From Clostridiales bacterium UBA5888 (GTDB taxonomy: Bacteria; Bacillota; Clostridia; Oscillospirales; Oscillospiraceae), in the NCBI GenBank assembly GCA_002431965.1, contig DJEW01000002.1, positions 1-64,000 on the forward strand: a stretch of 64,000 bases of DNA, given 5' to 3'. This document shows, one piece after another, positions 1-13,011 of this stretch. The notes beneath the pieces are model-generated. The model did no database searches. It was not told where the DNA came from and worked only from the letters and a program-made list of their open reading frames with translations. The stretch's first letter is position 1, and every line of letters starts with the position of its first letter. Made by a program: the position numbers and the translations under genes.

Positions 1-24
1 AAGCTTTGTTTTTTTGACAGTCTA

Positions 25-60
25 TACAGCCCGGCTTGACAGAAATCAAGCCGGGCTGTA
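25..60. terminator. Perfect 15-bp hairpin downstream of the large surface protein gene
   Basis: Perfect inverted repeat: arms 25-39 and 46-60 around a 6-nt loop. A T-rich stretch (61-100) follows it on the plus strand, so it would best terminate plus-strand transcription entering from the left. It also lies 20 bp past the stop of the minus-strand surface protein gene, but no clear U-run follows it in that direction. It may act both ways. Confidence 0.55.
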
Positions 61-79
61 CTCTTTCATTTTTTCATTT

Positions 80-3000
80 TTATTTATTTTTATTTTTTCG
101 GTTGTCTCGGTTCGTCTGCTTTTTCACGTCGCTTACGTCGGTATGCTTCTTCTTTTTGAGGATCAGCACCGCCGCTGCGGCGACGGCGAGCGTGACTGCC
201 ATTATGCCAGCCAGCAGCCCGATATTGGAATCATCGCCCGTGCGGATAAGTCCGCTGCGGCGGTTCAGCGTCGCAAGGGTCGTTCTGACGGTCGCCGTCG
301 CGCTCACCTTTCCAAGCTCGGTGCGCACGGCGTAGGTCTGATAGGTCTTGCCAGCGACATAATCGCCGCTTATCGTGATCTTCGTGTAATCCGAGGTCGT
401 GCCGTCCGCATTTGTGTAGACATAAGGCTCGGCAGTATAGTCCTTATCCGGCGAGAGCGTCGTTGTGTTATAAAGGCGGCTGTCGTAGTAATCCACGCCG
501 GTAACGTCCAGATGCCTGGTGCATGCATGATTATATGGGACGTTCACAATTATAGTTATCGGCGTTTTCGAGCCCTTCACGACCTCTGCCGGGGTCACGC
601 TGACGAGCTGTATTTTCAGAAGCTCAACGCGCCATCTGCCCTCGGCGCTCTGATATTTGCACACATAGTGGTCGTAATACCCGGTGGTGCCGTTCAGATC
701 GCACGCGCAGTATTGGCTGTAATCTTGTGGGTAATTGCCGCCGTAGAGCACAAACGTGTTCTTTGTGCCGTCGCCGGTGAGCGTTTCATACGTGCCGCTA
801 TGTATTGTTGTCTGCCCTGCGGAGCTGATCGTTCCCACAACAAGCCTCCGGTCGTTTGCCGCGCTGCTGCTGGTGTTCGCGCCTAAAGCCGGGTTTGTAC
901 CCGTACCGACCGTCAGTGTGCCGATCGTTGTTGCCCCATTGAGATTGCCCTCGATCGTCGTCGTACCGCAGTTTTCTCCAATGGTAAGCGTTCCTATATT
1001 CGACGCGCCGGAGAGCGACTTGACCTCGATCAGGCTTGTGCCGCTGCCGACTTTGACATCCGTCGCAGTCAGGGCGTTAAGCTCGACCTTGAGCATGCCT
1101 GCTCCTGTAGTGACAGTGCCTATGCTGCTGCTCTTTATGCTCACGCTCGGGTTGTTTGCCGCCGTGCTGCCCTGAGGAGCATCTGCAACGGTGAGGCCTG
1201 CCGCCGTAACATTGATGCATTCAACGTTTGAATACGTGCCGACGGTTATGGCGTTTTCGACATTTACCCCGCTGAGCTTTATGTCGCGGTTTACGGCGCT
1301 TGCGCCAGTGGTCGCGGTAACGGAGCCCGCCGAGCCTGTGACAAAATTCAGCCTTGAGCCGTCGCCGGCCGTCAGCGCGCCGCTTATATTTGTATTTGTC
1401 AGCTCCAGAACGCTGCTTCCGCTGTCCGTAACACTGCCGGTTACGGTCACATTGAGCAGATTGAGCACAGCGGAGTTGACGGTTATGTCGCCTTCGACGG
1501 TGATATTCCGGATGGTCTTTGCATCCACGGCGGCGCCGGCATCTTTCGCAACACTTACATTGCCTTTTATCATGTGTTTTGACGTGCCGCCGCTGAGGAT
1601 CACCCTTGTGCTCACTGTGGTCGGATTCGTCTCGCCGGCCGCGGAGAGGTCGATATTACGCAGAAGCTCTATCTCGTCTATCTGGCTGGAAGAGTTCACC
1701 TTTAAAAGTGCATCTTTCAGCGTCTTGTGATAGGTTACTGTTGTCGTCGTGCCGCCGCCGATCACGCCGCCGGAAGCGGTAACCGCTGTGAGCTTTGCGG
1801 CATACTCGTCAACCGTCCATCCGTCAGTTGCATTGCCCTGCGCGACATAAGGATTTGTCACATAAGCGCTCGGGTCAAAGCTCGTTTTCGCGCAGAGAAC
1901 GGTGACGGATGCCGCACCCGCACCTATTGCCGGGGCGGTAGCTGTGAAGGTCGCCATATTGCTGACCGGCGCTTCATCGCCCAGCACAAGTCTGCCGCTT
2001 TCAATATTTGCGATAGGGGCTGATGTGCCTGTGCTGGAGGTTATCTCAAGCTTGCTGCCATTACCGCCACCATTACCGCCGTCCCTGACGGTCAGCACCG
2101 CGCCGCCGGTAATCTTGAACATGGCATCTGCCGCGCCCGTCATGCTGAGGGTTTTGCCGTTGAGATTTATGGTGAGGTTTTTGTCTATGTTTATCGGAGC
2201 GCTGTCGGAGAGAGTAATATCAGCGTCAAGCTTGACCTCATCGCCAGCTGCGGCAGACGTAATTGCCGATTTGAATGTTTCTGCCGTACTCACAGCCGCC
2301 TGCGCCCGGAACATTGAAAAGCTGCTGACGTTCATTGTGAGCACGCCGGTGGTGTTATTGTAGCTGCACATATTGAGGTCAATAGTCTCGACCGTGCCGT
2401 CGTCATGCACATGCTCGACCGCCGCAGGCATAAAACCCGTGTACATGCTCAGCAGCATCGCCTGCCCGTTGAGCCACTCGTTCTTCACCGGCACCTCGAC
2501 GCCGTTGATAACGGCACAGGGCTTTATCTCATAGCTGACGCTGCTGCCCTCGGCGGCGGCGGTAAGCGTCGCCCTGACCTTGAGCTGAAGCTCCGTCCCA
2601 TCCGCGACGGAGGAGATGTCGGCAGCGCTGCTGTCATTATTATCGGCGTTGTCGTCCCCAGCGGCGGTCACGACGGCGCGGTATGCGCCGCGCGCCTGTT
2701 GGGTCTGCGCGGGAGCCGCCGCCTCATACGCAGCGATGATCTCCGCAAGTGCGCCGTCGCTCAGGGCGTTATTCAGCCCCGTGAGAGTGACGGCGGCGTT
2801 GGTCAGCTGCACGCCCTCGGCGAGCGTTATCTCGCCCTCGCGGATCTCCGTCCTGGCAAGCGCGGGAAGCTTTGCGGCAGCACCGTCTGCGCTGTCAGCA
2901 CCGCCGGTCGTGCCGTCGGCGGTGTTGTCCGCGCCCTCATTCTTTATGCACGCGACGGTGTATATCCCTGTCTGTTCGTTCCATGTGCACTCATAGGCGG

Positions 3001-4033
3001 AGGTATCTATGTAGGAGGAAACGTCCGTGATAAAATCGCCGCCCGTGATGCTGACGGCGTGTTCCATGCCCTCGTCCGCAGTTATCACGCCGTTTAGAAA
3101 GCCGGTTTTGAACGCATCGCCCGGCTCGATCGACAGCGTTGTCAGGCGCTCATAGCTTGCGGAGACATGAATGCCGCCGACAACGCTGACATTAGCAAGC
3201 GTGAGCCGCCCCGCGTCATAGATTGCCTGAAAGTCCGCGCCGCCTGCGGTGACAGCGCCGTTTTTGAGCGTGAGCGCAGCATAGGAATATACCGGGCTGC
3301 CCTGCTCATCGTTCTCCACCATGTCCGCCACGGTGATGGGTGCAGGCGCAGCCTCGCCCTCCTGCATTTCAAGGGCGAGCGTATGACCGTTGAGGTCGAG
3401 CGTCAGCTCATGCGCCGCCGGAACTTCAAGCCCGTATACCACGGCGTCATTGACGAGCCTTATTTCTGCACTGCGGTTATTTTCAAGCACCATGAGCGCT
3501 TCATCAAGCGTTAAATAGAGCTGTCCGTTGACTTCCGCAACGGCATTATCGCGCACAAAAAGCTCTTCATCAAGCCAGGCACAGAAGCTTTCAAGATCGC
3601 CGATACCGAGCTGAACCGCCAGCGCGTAAAGCCCTGCTCTGTCGGTCGCGGTATAGCCGAGCTTTGCGACATCAGCCGACAGCGCTTCAAGCTCCGTGTC
3701 CGTGAGCGCGGCGAAGAAGCCCTCCTCCGCCGTGGGTGCTTCCGTTGCCTGCGGCTGTGCCGTCGCTTCCGGAACGTCCGTCACTTCCGGTGATACAGCC
3801 GGCTGCTGCGTCGGCTGCGGCACTTCGGTCGGCTGCGGCTGCTCCGTCGGCTGCGGCTCTTCCGCCGCCGGTGGAATCTGCTCGGCCGTGCCGTCTCCGG
3901 TCTGGCGCGCAGTCGCTTCCGGCGGGATCGCAATGCCGCCGTCCGGCAGCTCCTCCGCATATGCCGCGGCGCTCATGCCCATAAGGCTGACGAGCATGCA
4001 CACCAGCAGCAGAACGCTCACAACTCTTTTCAT
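80..4033 (-). CDS. Very large secreted cell-surface protein with a C-terminal membrane anchor
   Basis: About 1317 aa. The chosen ATG (4033) follows a strong AAGAGGAGG ribosome site; an upstream in-frame ATG at 4069 lacks one. A signal peptide (MKRVVSVLLLVCMLVSLMG, with likely cleavage after AYA) precedes a Pro/Thr/Glu/Gln-rich linker of hexapeptide repeats. A long Thr/Val/Asn/Gly-rich region follows, with many short beta-strand-like stretches (TLTIGENCG, LTVGTGTNP) typical of right-handed beta-helix or adhesin-like proteins. The C-terminus has LIRTGDDSN, a hydrophobic segment, and KKKK with a charged tail. This resembles the PxTGDDSN sorting signals of clostridial wall proteins, but Pro is replaced by Arg and the tail is unusually long (about 27 residues). 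A class B sortase lies at 43.6 kb. No enzymatic domain is recognised. Function is probably adhesion or surface structure. Confidence 0.8.
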   Translation of the reverse strand: MKRVVSVLLLVCMLVSLMGMSAAAYAEELPDGGIAIPPEATARQTGDGTAEQIPPAAEEPQPTEQPQPTEVPQPTQQPAVSPEVTDVPEATAQPQATEAPTAEEGFFAALTDTELEALSADVAKLGYTATDRAGLYALAVQLGIGDLESFCAWLDEELFVRDNAVAEVNGQLYLTLDEALMVLENNRSAEIRLVNDAVVYGLEVPAAHELTLDLNGHTLALEMQEGEAAPAPITVADMVENDEQGSPVYSYAALTLKNGAVTAGGADFQAIYDAGRLTLANVSVVGGIHVSASYERLTTLSIEPGDAFKTGFLNGVITADEGMEHAVSITGGDFITDVSSYIDTSAYECTWNEQTGIYTVACIKNEGADNTADGTTGGADSADGAAAKLPALARTEIREGEITLAEGVQLTNAAVTLTGLNNALSDGALAEIIAAYEAAAPAQTQQARGAYRAVVTAAGDDNADNNDSSAADISSVADGTELQLKVRATLTAAAEGSSVSYEIKPCAVINGVEVPVKNEWLNGQAMLLSMYTGFMPAAVEHVHDDGTVETIDLNMCSYNNTTGVLTMNVSSFSMFRAQAAVSTAETFKSAITSAAAGDEVKLDADITLSDSAPINIDKNLTINLNGKTLSMTGAADAMFKITGGAVLTVRDGGNGGGNGSKLEITSSTGTSAPIANIESGRLVLGDEAPVSNMATFTATAPAIGAGAASVTVLCAKTSFDPSAYVTNPYVAQGNATDGWTVDEYAAKLTAVTASGGVIGGGTTTTVTYHKTLKDALLKVNSSSQIDEIELLRNIDLSAAGETNPTTVSTRVILSGGTSKHMIKGNVSVAKDAGAAVDAKTIRNITVEGDITVNSAVLNLLNVTVTGSVTDSGSSVLELTNTNISGALTAGDGSRLNFVTGSAGSVTATTGASAVNRDIKLSGVNVENAITVGTYSNVECINVTAAGLTVADAPQGSTAANNPSVSIKSSSIGTVTTGAGMLKVELNALTATDVKVGSGTSLIEVKSLSGASNIGTLTIGENCGTTTIEGNLNGATTIGTLTVGTGTNPALGANTSSSAANDRRLVVGTISSAGQTTIHSGTYETLTGDGTKNTFVLYGGNYPQDYSQYCACDLNGTTGYYDHYVCKYQSAEGRWRVELLKIQLVSVTPAEVVKGSKTPITIIVNVPYNHACTRHLDVTGVDYYDSRLYNTTTLSPDKDYTAEPYVYTNADGTTSDYTKITISGDYVAGKTYQTYAVRTELGKVSATATVRTTLATLNRRSGLIRTGDDSNIGLLAGIMAVTLAVAAAAVLILKKKKHTDVSDVKKQTNRDNRKNKNK
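3810..3863. repeat. Three 18-bp tandem repeats in the surface protein linker
   Basis: The 12-mer gtcggctgcggc recurs at 3810, 3828 and 3846, an exact 18-bp period. On the coding (minus) strand it encodes PQPTEx/PQPTQQ hexapeptides in the linker after the signal peptide. Such arrays can change length by slippage and so vary the spacing between domain and wall. Confidence 0.8.
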
Positions 4034-4136
4034 TCGGCTTCCTCCTCTTTGCCGCCGCGGCACATTCATGCGGCAGCGCTTGAAAGCGACTCATGCATTC
4101 ACGTAATTCGCTTTACATAATCATGATTTTGATCAC

Positions 4137-4165
4137 ATCGTACAGCGCGGGAGCACTTTTGTCAA
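4137..4165 (-). promoter_or_regulatory. Sigma-A type promoter of the large surface protein gene
   Basis: On the minus strand, TTGACA (4165-4160) is followed after 17 bp by TACGAT (4142-4137): a perfect -35, a near-consensus -10 and ideal spacing. Transcription would start near 4130, leaving a leader of about 95 nt before the ATG at 4033. Confidence 0.75.
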
Positions 4166-4230
4166 TGAAATACATTAAATATGACGAGCGGTTACAAATT
4201 TCACACACATTTCATCAACGACTCGTGAAA

Positions 4231-4257
4231 ATGCAAAAGCGCCGCTGACGCGACGCC
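4231..4257 (-). terminator. Probable terminator of the DNA methyltransferase gene
   Basis: On the minus strand a 7-bp GC-rich stem (4256-4250 with 4245-4239, tetraloop, one G-T pair) is followed by TTTTGCATTTT. It lies 32 bp beyond the methyltransferase stop codon. Confidence 0.55.
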
Positions 4258-4288
4258 TGAAGCATACTATATAAATATAAGAAAAACC

Positions 4289-5197
4289 TTAAAAATTTCT
4301 GGCATAGAACACGCCGTCATAGCCCTGAATTCGACTGTCCGCCCCGGCGCGCTCAAGGCGCTGCTCCGCCCAGATGCAGTAGCGCGGTTCAAGCTCTATG
4401 CCGATATAGTGCCGGTCGAGCTTTTTGGCGGTAACGCTCGTCGTGCCCGAGCCGAGAAAGGGGTCGAGCACCGTGTCGCCGGGGTCGGAGCTGGCGAGAA
4501 TGAGCTTTGCCAGCAGCTTTTCGGGCTTCTGCGTGGGGTGGGCGGTGTTCTCCGGCATCGACCAGAACGGCACCGTGATGTCATCCCAGAAGTTTGATGG
4601 GCAGGTGTCGCGGTATGCGCCGCGCGGCGAATCGACCCAATCCCTGGGCTGCCCGTCGGCGCGGTATGGTGCAACGACGCGGCGGCGCTGGCGCACCGCG
4701 TCGAGATTGAAGGTATACTCCTCCCCCCTTGTGGCAAACCAGATGTCCTCCATGCCGTTTTTCCAATTGCGCTTCGCGCCGCGCCCCTTTTCGCGCTGCC
4801 ATGTTATGCGGCTGCGAACGGTGAACATTTCCTCCAGCACGCGCCCGATGACAAGGCTGGACTGCCAGTCGCAGCAGACGTAGATGCTGCCGCGCGGCGA
4901 CAGGAGCGGCGCGACCGCAGCGAGCCACGCGCGCGTATACTCCTCATACTCCGCCGCGCCGCGGCGGCGGAACGCCGTGCCGTCATAGCTCTTGGTGAGG
5001 TTATATGGCGGATCGGCAATGATTAGCTCGGCGCAGCCGGGGGCGAGAAGCGGGCACACCGTGCGCATATCGCCGTTTATTGTGGCGTCCAGCGCGCTCT
5101 TCCCGGCGCGAATATCGTCCGCCGTCAGGCAGCGTGCGAGATATGCCGCCCCCTCGGCGACGGTGGTCGTTATCGTCTTGTTGCGTAGAGACATCAT
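4289..5197 (-). CDS. Orphan site-specific DNA-methyltransferase (adenine-N6)
   Basis: 302 aa from the ATG at 5197. An open frame extends further upstream but would run into the rpoC terminator, so that extension is not used. The motif order is DPPY (residues 62-65, catalytic motif IV) first and DPFLGSGTT (245-253, AdoMet-binding motif I) near the C-terminus, with the target-recognition region between. That is the order of beta-class N6-adenine methyltransferases. HPTQKPEKLL before the AdoMet motif is also typical. It would methylate adenine in a short DNA target. No restriction endonuclease gene lies beside it, so it looks like a solitary, regulatory or phage-derived type. The target sequence cannot be read from the protein. 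Confidence 0.88.
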   Translation of the reverse strand: MMSLRNKTITTTVAEGAAYLARCLTADDIRAGKSALDATINGDMRTVCPLLAPGCAELIIADPPYNLTKSYDGTAFRRRGAAEYEEYTRAWLAAVAPLLSPRGSIYVCCDWQSSLVIGRVLEEMFTVRSRITWQREKGRGAKRNWKNGMEDIWFATRGEEYTFNLDAVRQRRRVVAPYRADGQPRDWVDSPRGAYRDTCPSNFWDDITVPFWSMPENTAHPTQKPEKLLAKLILASSDPGDTVLDPFLGSGTTSVTAKKLDRHYIGIELEPRYCIWAEQRLERAGADSRIQGYDGVFYARNF

Positions 5198-5222
5198 ATC
5201 TTCACTCTTTACAGTTACTTTT

Positions 5223-5260
5223 AAAAAAGGCGTGTATCGGCATTTGCTGATACACGCCTT
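5223..5260 (-). terminator. Intrinsic terminator of the rpoB-rpoC operon
   Basis: On the minus strand a perfect 12-bp stem (5260-5249 with 5238-5227) with a 10-nt loop is followed by six T residues. It starts 11 bp past the rpoC stop codon. The rpoBC transcript therefore ends here and does not run into rpsL/rpsG as in many Firmicutes. Confidence 0.9.
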
Positions 5261-5270
5261 TCCGGTTTTG

Positions 5271-9010
<3,740 letters not shown>

Positions 9011-9011
<1 letters not shown>

Positions 9012-12000
9012 TACATATCCTCCTCGCTGTCAAAATCCGAATTGTCGTCCGCGCCGAAATCAAGATCGGCGCCAAGCTCATCCTCGGGGACATCCTCGAT
9101 GGAGAAGCCCTCCGCCTCTATCTCATCGTCGTCAGAGCGGTATATCTCATCCTTCATGTCGGGGATGAAATCGTCGTCGTCATCGTCCTTGAGCTCTATG
9201 TCGTTGCCGTCCTTGTCGAGAACGCGCACGTCAAGGCACAAAGACTGAAGCTCCTTTATGAGGACCTTGAATGATTCCGGCACGCCCGGCTGCGGGATGT
9301 TGTTGCCCTTTACTATCGCCTCATAGGTCTTGACACGCCCTGTCACGTCGTCGGACTTGACGGTGAGTATCTCCTGGAGAGTGTACGCCGCGCCGTAGGC
9401 TTCCAGCGCCCAGACTTCCATTTCACCGAAGCGCTGTCCGCCGAACTGCGCCTTGCCGCCGAGCGGCTGCTGCGTGACAAGGCTGTAAGGACCGGTGGAG
9501 CGGGCGTGTATCTTATCATCGACCAGATGGTGCAGCTTGAGGAAGTAGACCCAGCCGACCGTGACGTCATTGTCGAACTTCTCGCCGGTGCGTCCGTCGT
9601 ACATGGTGCTCTTGCCGTCCTCGCGCAGCCCCGCCTGGCGCAGAGTCTCGCGGATGGTGGTCTCGTTCGCGCCGTTGAACACCGGCGTTGCGACCTTCCA
9701 GCCCAGCGCCTGCGCCGCGTAGCCAAGGTGAACCTCAAGGATCTGCCCGATGTTCATACGGGACGGAACGCCCAGAGGATTCAGCACGATGTCCAGCGGG
9801 GTGCCGTCGGGCAGATACGGCATATCCTCGCGCGGCAGGATGCGCGACACGACGCCCTTGTTGCCGTGGCGGCCCGCCATCTTGTCGCCGACGGAGATCT
9901 TGCGCTTTTGCGCAATGTAAACCCTGACGACCTGGTTGACGCCGGGGTTCATCTCGTCGCCGTTCTCGCGGGTGAAAACCTTCACATCCACGATTATGCC
10001 GCTTTCGCCGTGGGGGACTTTCAGCGAAGTGTCGCGCACCTCGCGCGCCTTCTCGCCGAAGATCGCGCGCAGCAGACGCTCCTCCGCTGTAAGGTCGGTC
10101 TCGCCCTTGGGCGTGACCTTGCCGACAAGTATGTCGCCGGCAGTGACCTCCGCGCCGACCATGATGATGCCGCGCTCGTCAAGATACTTGAGCGCGTCGT
10201 CGCCGACGCCGGGAATATCGCGGGTGATCTCCTCAGGTCCGAGCTTGGTGTCACGGGAGTCGCACTCGTACTCTTCTATATGGATAGAGGTGAACACGTC
10301 CTCCATGACAAGGCGCTCGTTGAGCAGCACCGCGTCCTCGTAGTTATAGCCCTCCCAGTTCATGTAGCCGACAAGGATGTTCTTGCCGAGGGAGATCTCG
10401 CCGTGGCTCGTGCTCGGACCGTCCGCCAGCACGTCGCCCTTGACGACGCGCTCGCCCGTGGAGACGATGGGACGCTGGTTTATGCAGGTGCCCTGGTTGG
10501 AGCGGGAGAATTTTATGAGTTTATAGTCCTTCACTTCGCCTGCGTCATAGCGGACGGTGATGTAATTTGCGTCAACGCGGGTGACGAGGCCGTCGCCCTC
10601 CGCAAGCACGCACACGCCCGAATCGACCGCGCACTTATGCTCAATACCGGTGGCGACGATAGGCGCCTGGGTCGTCATGAGAGGCACGGCCTGACGCTGC
10701 ATGTTCGCGCCCATCAGCGCGCGGTTCGCGTCGTCGTTTTCAAGGAAGGGGATCATCGCCGTTGCGATGGACACCATCATTTTCGGGCTTATATCGACAT
10801 AGTCAACATCCTCGCGGTTGACCTCAACGGTGTCGTTGCGGTGGCGGCAGGTGATGCGTTTGTTGATGAACACGCCGTTTTCGTCCACAGGCTCGCTCGC
10901 CTGTGCGACGGTGAACTGATCCTCCTGATCGGCGGTCATGTAATCCACATGATCCGTAACGCGGCATGTGTCCTTTTCGACCTTGCGGTACGGCGCGACG
11001 AGGAAGCCGTACTCATTGGCGCGGGCATAGGACGCAAGGTAGGAGATAAGACCGATATTCGGTCCTTCCGGCGTCTCTATCGGGCAGAGGCGGCCGTAGT
11101 GGCTGTAGTGAACGTCGCGGACGTCAAAGCTCGCGCGCTCTCTTGAAAGACCGCCCGGACCGAGAGCGGACATACGGCGCTTATGCGTAAGCTCGGAAAG
11201 GGGGTTTGTCTGATCCATGAACTGCGACAGCGGGGACGAGCCGAAAAACTCCTTTATCGCCGCGGTCACGGGGCGGATATTGATAAGGCTCTGCGGGGTG
11301 ACGATGTCGAGATCCTGCAGCGTCATGCGCTCGCGGATCACGCGCTCCATGCGCGAGAAGCCTATGCGGAACTGGTTTTGCAGCAGCTCGCCGACGCAGC
11401 GGACGCGGCGGTTGCCGAGATGGTCGATGTCGTCCGCCTCGCCGATGCCGTGGGCAAGGCAGTTGAGGTAGTTGACGGAGGCAAAAATATCGTCGGCGAC
11501 GATGTGCTTGGGGATGAGCACCTCGATATTCTCGCGTATTGCATTCTTGAGCGCATCGCCCTCAAACTGGGCGCAGAGCTGGCGCATGACGATGCCGCGC
11601 ACAAGCTCCTTTATGCCAAGCTCCGCCGGGTCAAAGTCAACATAGCGGCGGATGTCCACCATGCCGTTGGAAAACACGCGCACATCCTTGTCGTCAACGC
11701 GGAGAATAACGTCAACAACGCCGGCATCCGCGATCTCGCGCGCCTTTGCGCGCGTCACGGTCTCCCCTGCCTCGGCGATGATCTCGCCGGTGAAGGGGTC
11801 TGCCACGGGCTGTGCCAGCTCAAAGCCGGCAATGCGCGGGAAGAGCGAGAGCTTTTTGTTGAACTTGTAGCGCCCGACGTTGCTTATCTCATAGCGGCGG
11901 CGGTCATAGAACAGCCCGTCCAGCAGCACCTCGGCGGACTCCACCGTGGGGGGATCGCCCGGGCGCAGCTTGCGGTATATCTCGATGAGGCACTCGTCGC

Positions 12001-12742
12001 GCGTGGCGCAGGTGTCCTTGTCGAGCGTGGCGGTCATGCGCTCGTCGTCGCCGTATATTTCCTTCAGGCGCTCGTTGGTCTCCGCGCCGGAGCCGGGGTT
12101 GGAAACGCAGCTGAGCCAGGTCGCGGGATTGTCGGGATTGTAGCGCCCCATAGCCTTGAGGAACCACGTGATCGGCAGCTTGCGGTTTTTGTCGATACGG
12201 ACGTTGAAAACGTCGGTCGCGTCGGTTTCATACTCCAGCCACGCGCCGTGGTATGGGATGACGGTGGCGGCATAGACGCTCATCATGGACTTATCAGTGG
12301 TCTTTTCAAAGTACACGCCGGGTGAGCGGACGATCTGCGAGACTATAACGCGCTCTGCGCCGTTGATGATGAAAGTGCCGCCGGCGGTCATGAGCGGAAA
12401 GTCGCCCATGAAGATCTCCTGCTCCTTTATCTCCTCAGTCTCTTTGTTGCGCAGCCTTACGCGCACCTTGAGCGGCGCGGCATACGTGGCGTCGCGCGCC
12501 TTGCACTCTTCCTCGGTGTACTTGGGCTTCTCGTCCATAGAATAGTCGATGAAGCTCAGCTCAAGGTTGCCGGAATAGTCGGTGACGGAGTCAACGTCCT
12601 TGAAAACCTCGCGCAGACCGGTGGACAGAAACCACTGGTAGGAGCTTTTCTGGATCTCCAGCAGATTGGGCATGTCCATGATTTCCTGGGTACGGGCAAA
12701 GCTCTTTCTCAGAGTCTTGCCGTAGAGAACATCCTTTGGCAT
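9011..12742 (-). CDS. rpoB: DNA-directed RNA polymerase subunit beta
   Basis: 1243 aa from the ATG at 12742, preceded by AAGGAGAG at good spacing; a GTG at 12775 is open but has no ribosome site. The rifampicin region ([18 protein letters not shown]) is the sensitive consensus, with the Asp, His and Ser usually changed in resistant mutants all wild type. [15 protein letters not shown] is the conserved beta signature. The C-terminus carries an acidic tail (DDDDDD and later Asp/Glu runs) beyond the usual end. rpoB is the first gene of its operon here; rplJ and rplL are not upstream, which is unlike most Firmicutes. Confidence 0.99.
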
Positions 12743-12890
12743 TAGCGCACTCTCCTTATCACGATTTGCAAACACCCGGGTCTGTTGTCATAATTGCATG
12801 CCCCGGTGTTGATTTTGCTGGGTTGGGATGCTATAATCTGCACTGTAAGAGTGGGGGGGATATCCCCTCTCCCTGCACACATAGCACTCT

Positions 12891-12920
12891 ATTCTACCAT
12901 CAGTTGTGCTGTGAAGTCAA
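12891..12920 (-). promoter_or_regulatory. Promoter of the rpoB-rpoC operon
   Basis: On the minus strand, TTGACT (12920-12915), an 18-bp spacer and TAGAAT (12896-12891). The leader to the rpoB ATG is about 140 nt and contains a GGGGATATCCCC palindrome. No L10 leader is expected, because rplJL is absent. Confidence 0.7.
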
Positions 12921-12951
12921 GGGGTTTTAAAAGTTTTTTGCCGGGTTTTCA

Positions 12952-12988
12952 GCAGGGGCATCCGTTGCTCCTGCCGTTTTTTATTTTT
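12952..12988 (+). terminator. Terminator-like hairpin ahead of the membrane glycosyltransferase gene
   Basis: On the plus strand a 9-bp stem (12952-12960 with 12966-12974, one G-T pair) is followed by TTTTTTATTTTT. It ends about 24 bp before the ATG at 13012. It could attenuate transcription into that gene or stop antisense transcripts across the rpoB leader. No plus-strand gene ends just upstream. Confidence 0.55.
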
Positions 12989-13011
12989 ACGTTCTGGAGG
13001 CGCTTGTTTTA

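Noticed and set aside
9506..11146. 546-codon open frame on the plus strand opposite rpoB
   Set aside because: Antisense shadow of rpoB, with no family pattern; the same applies to 11183-12325.
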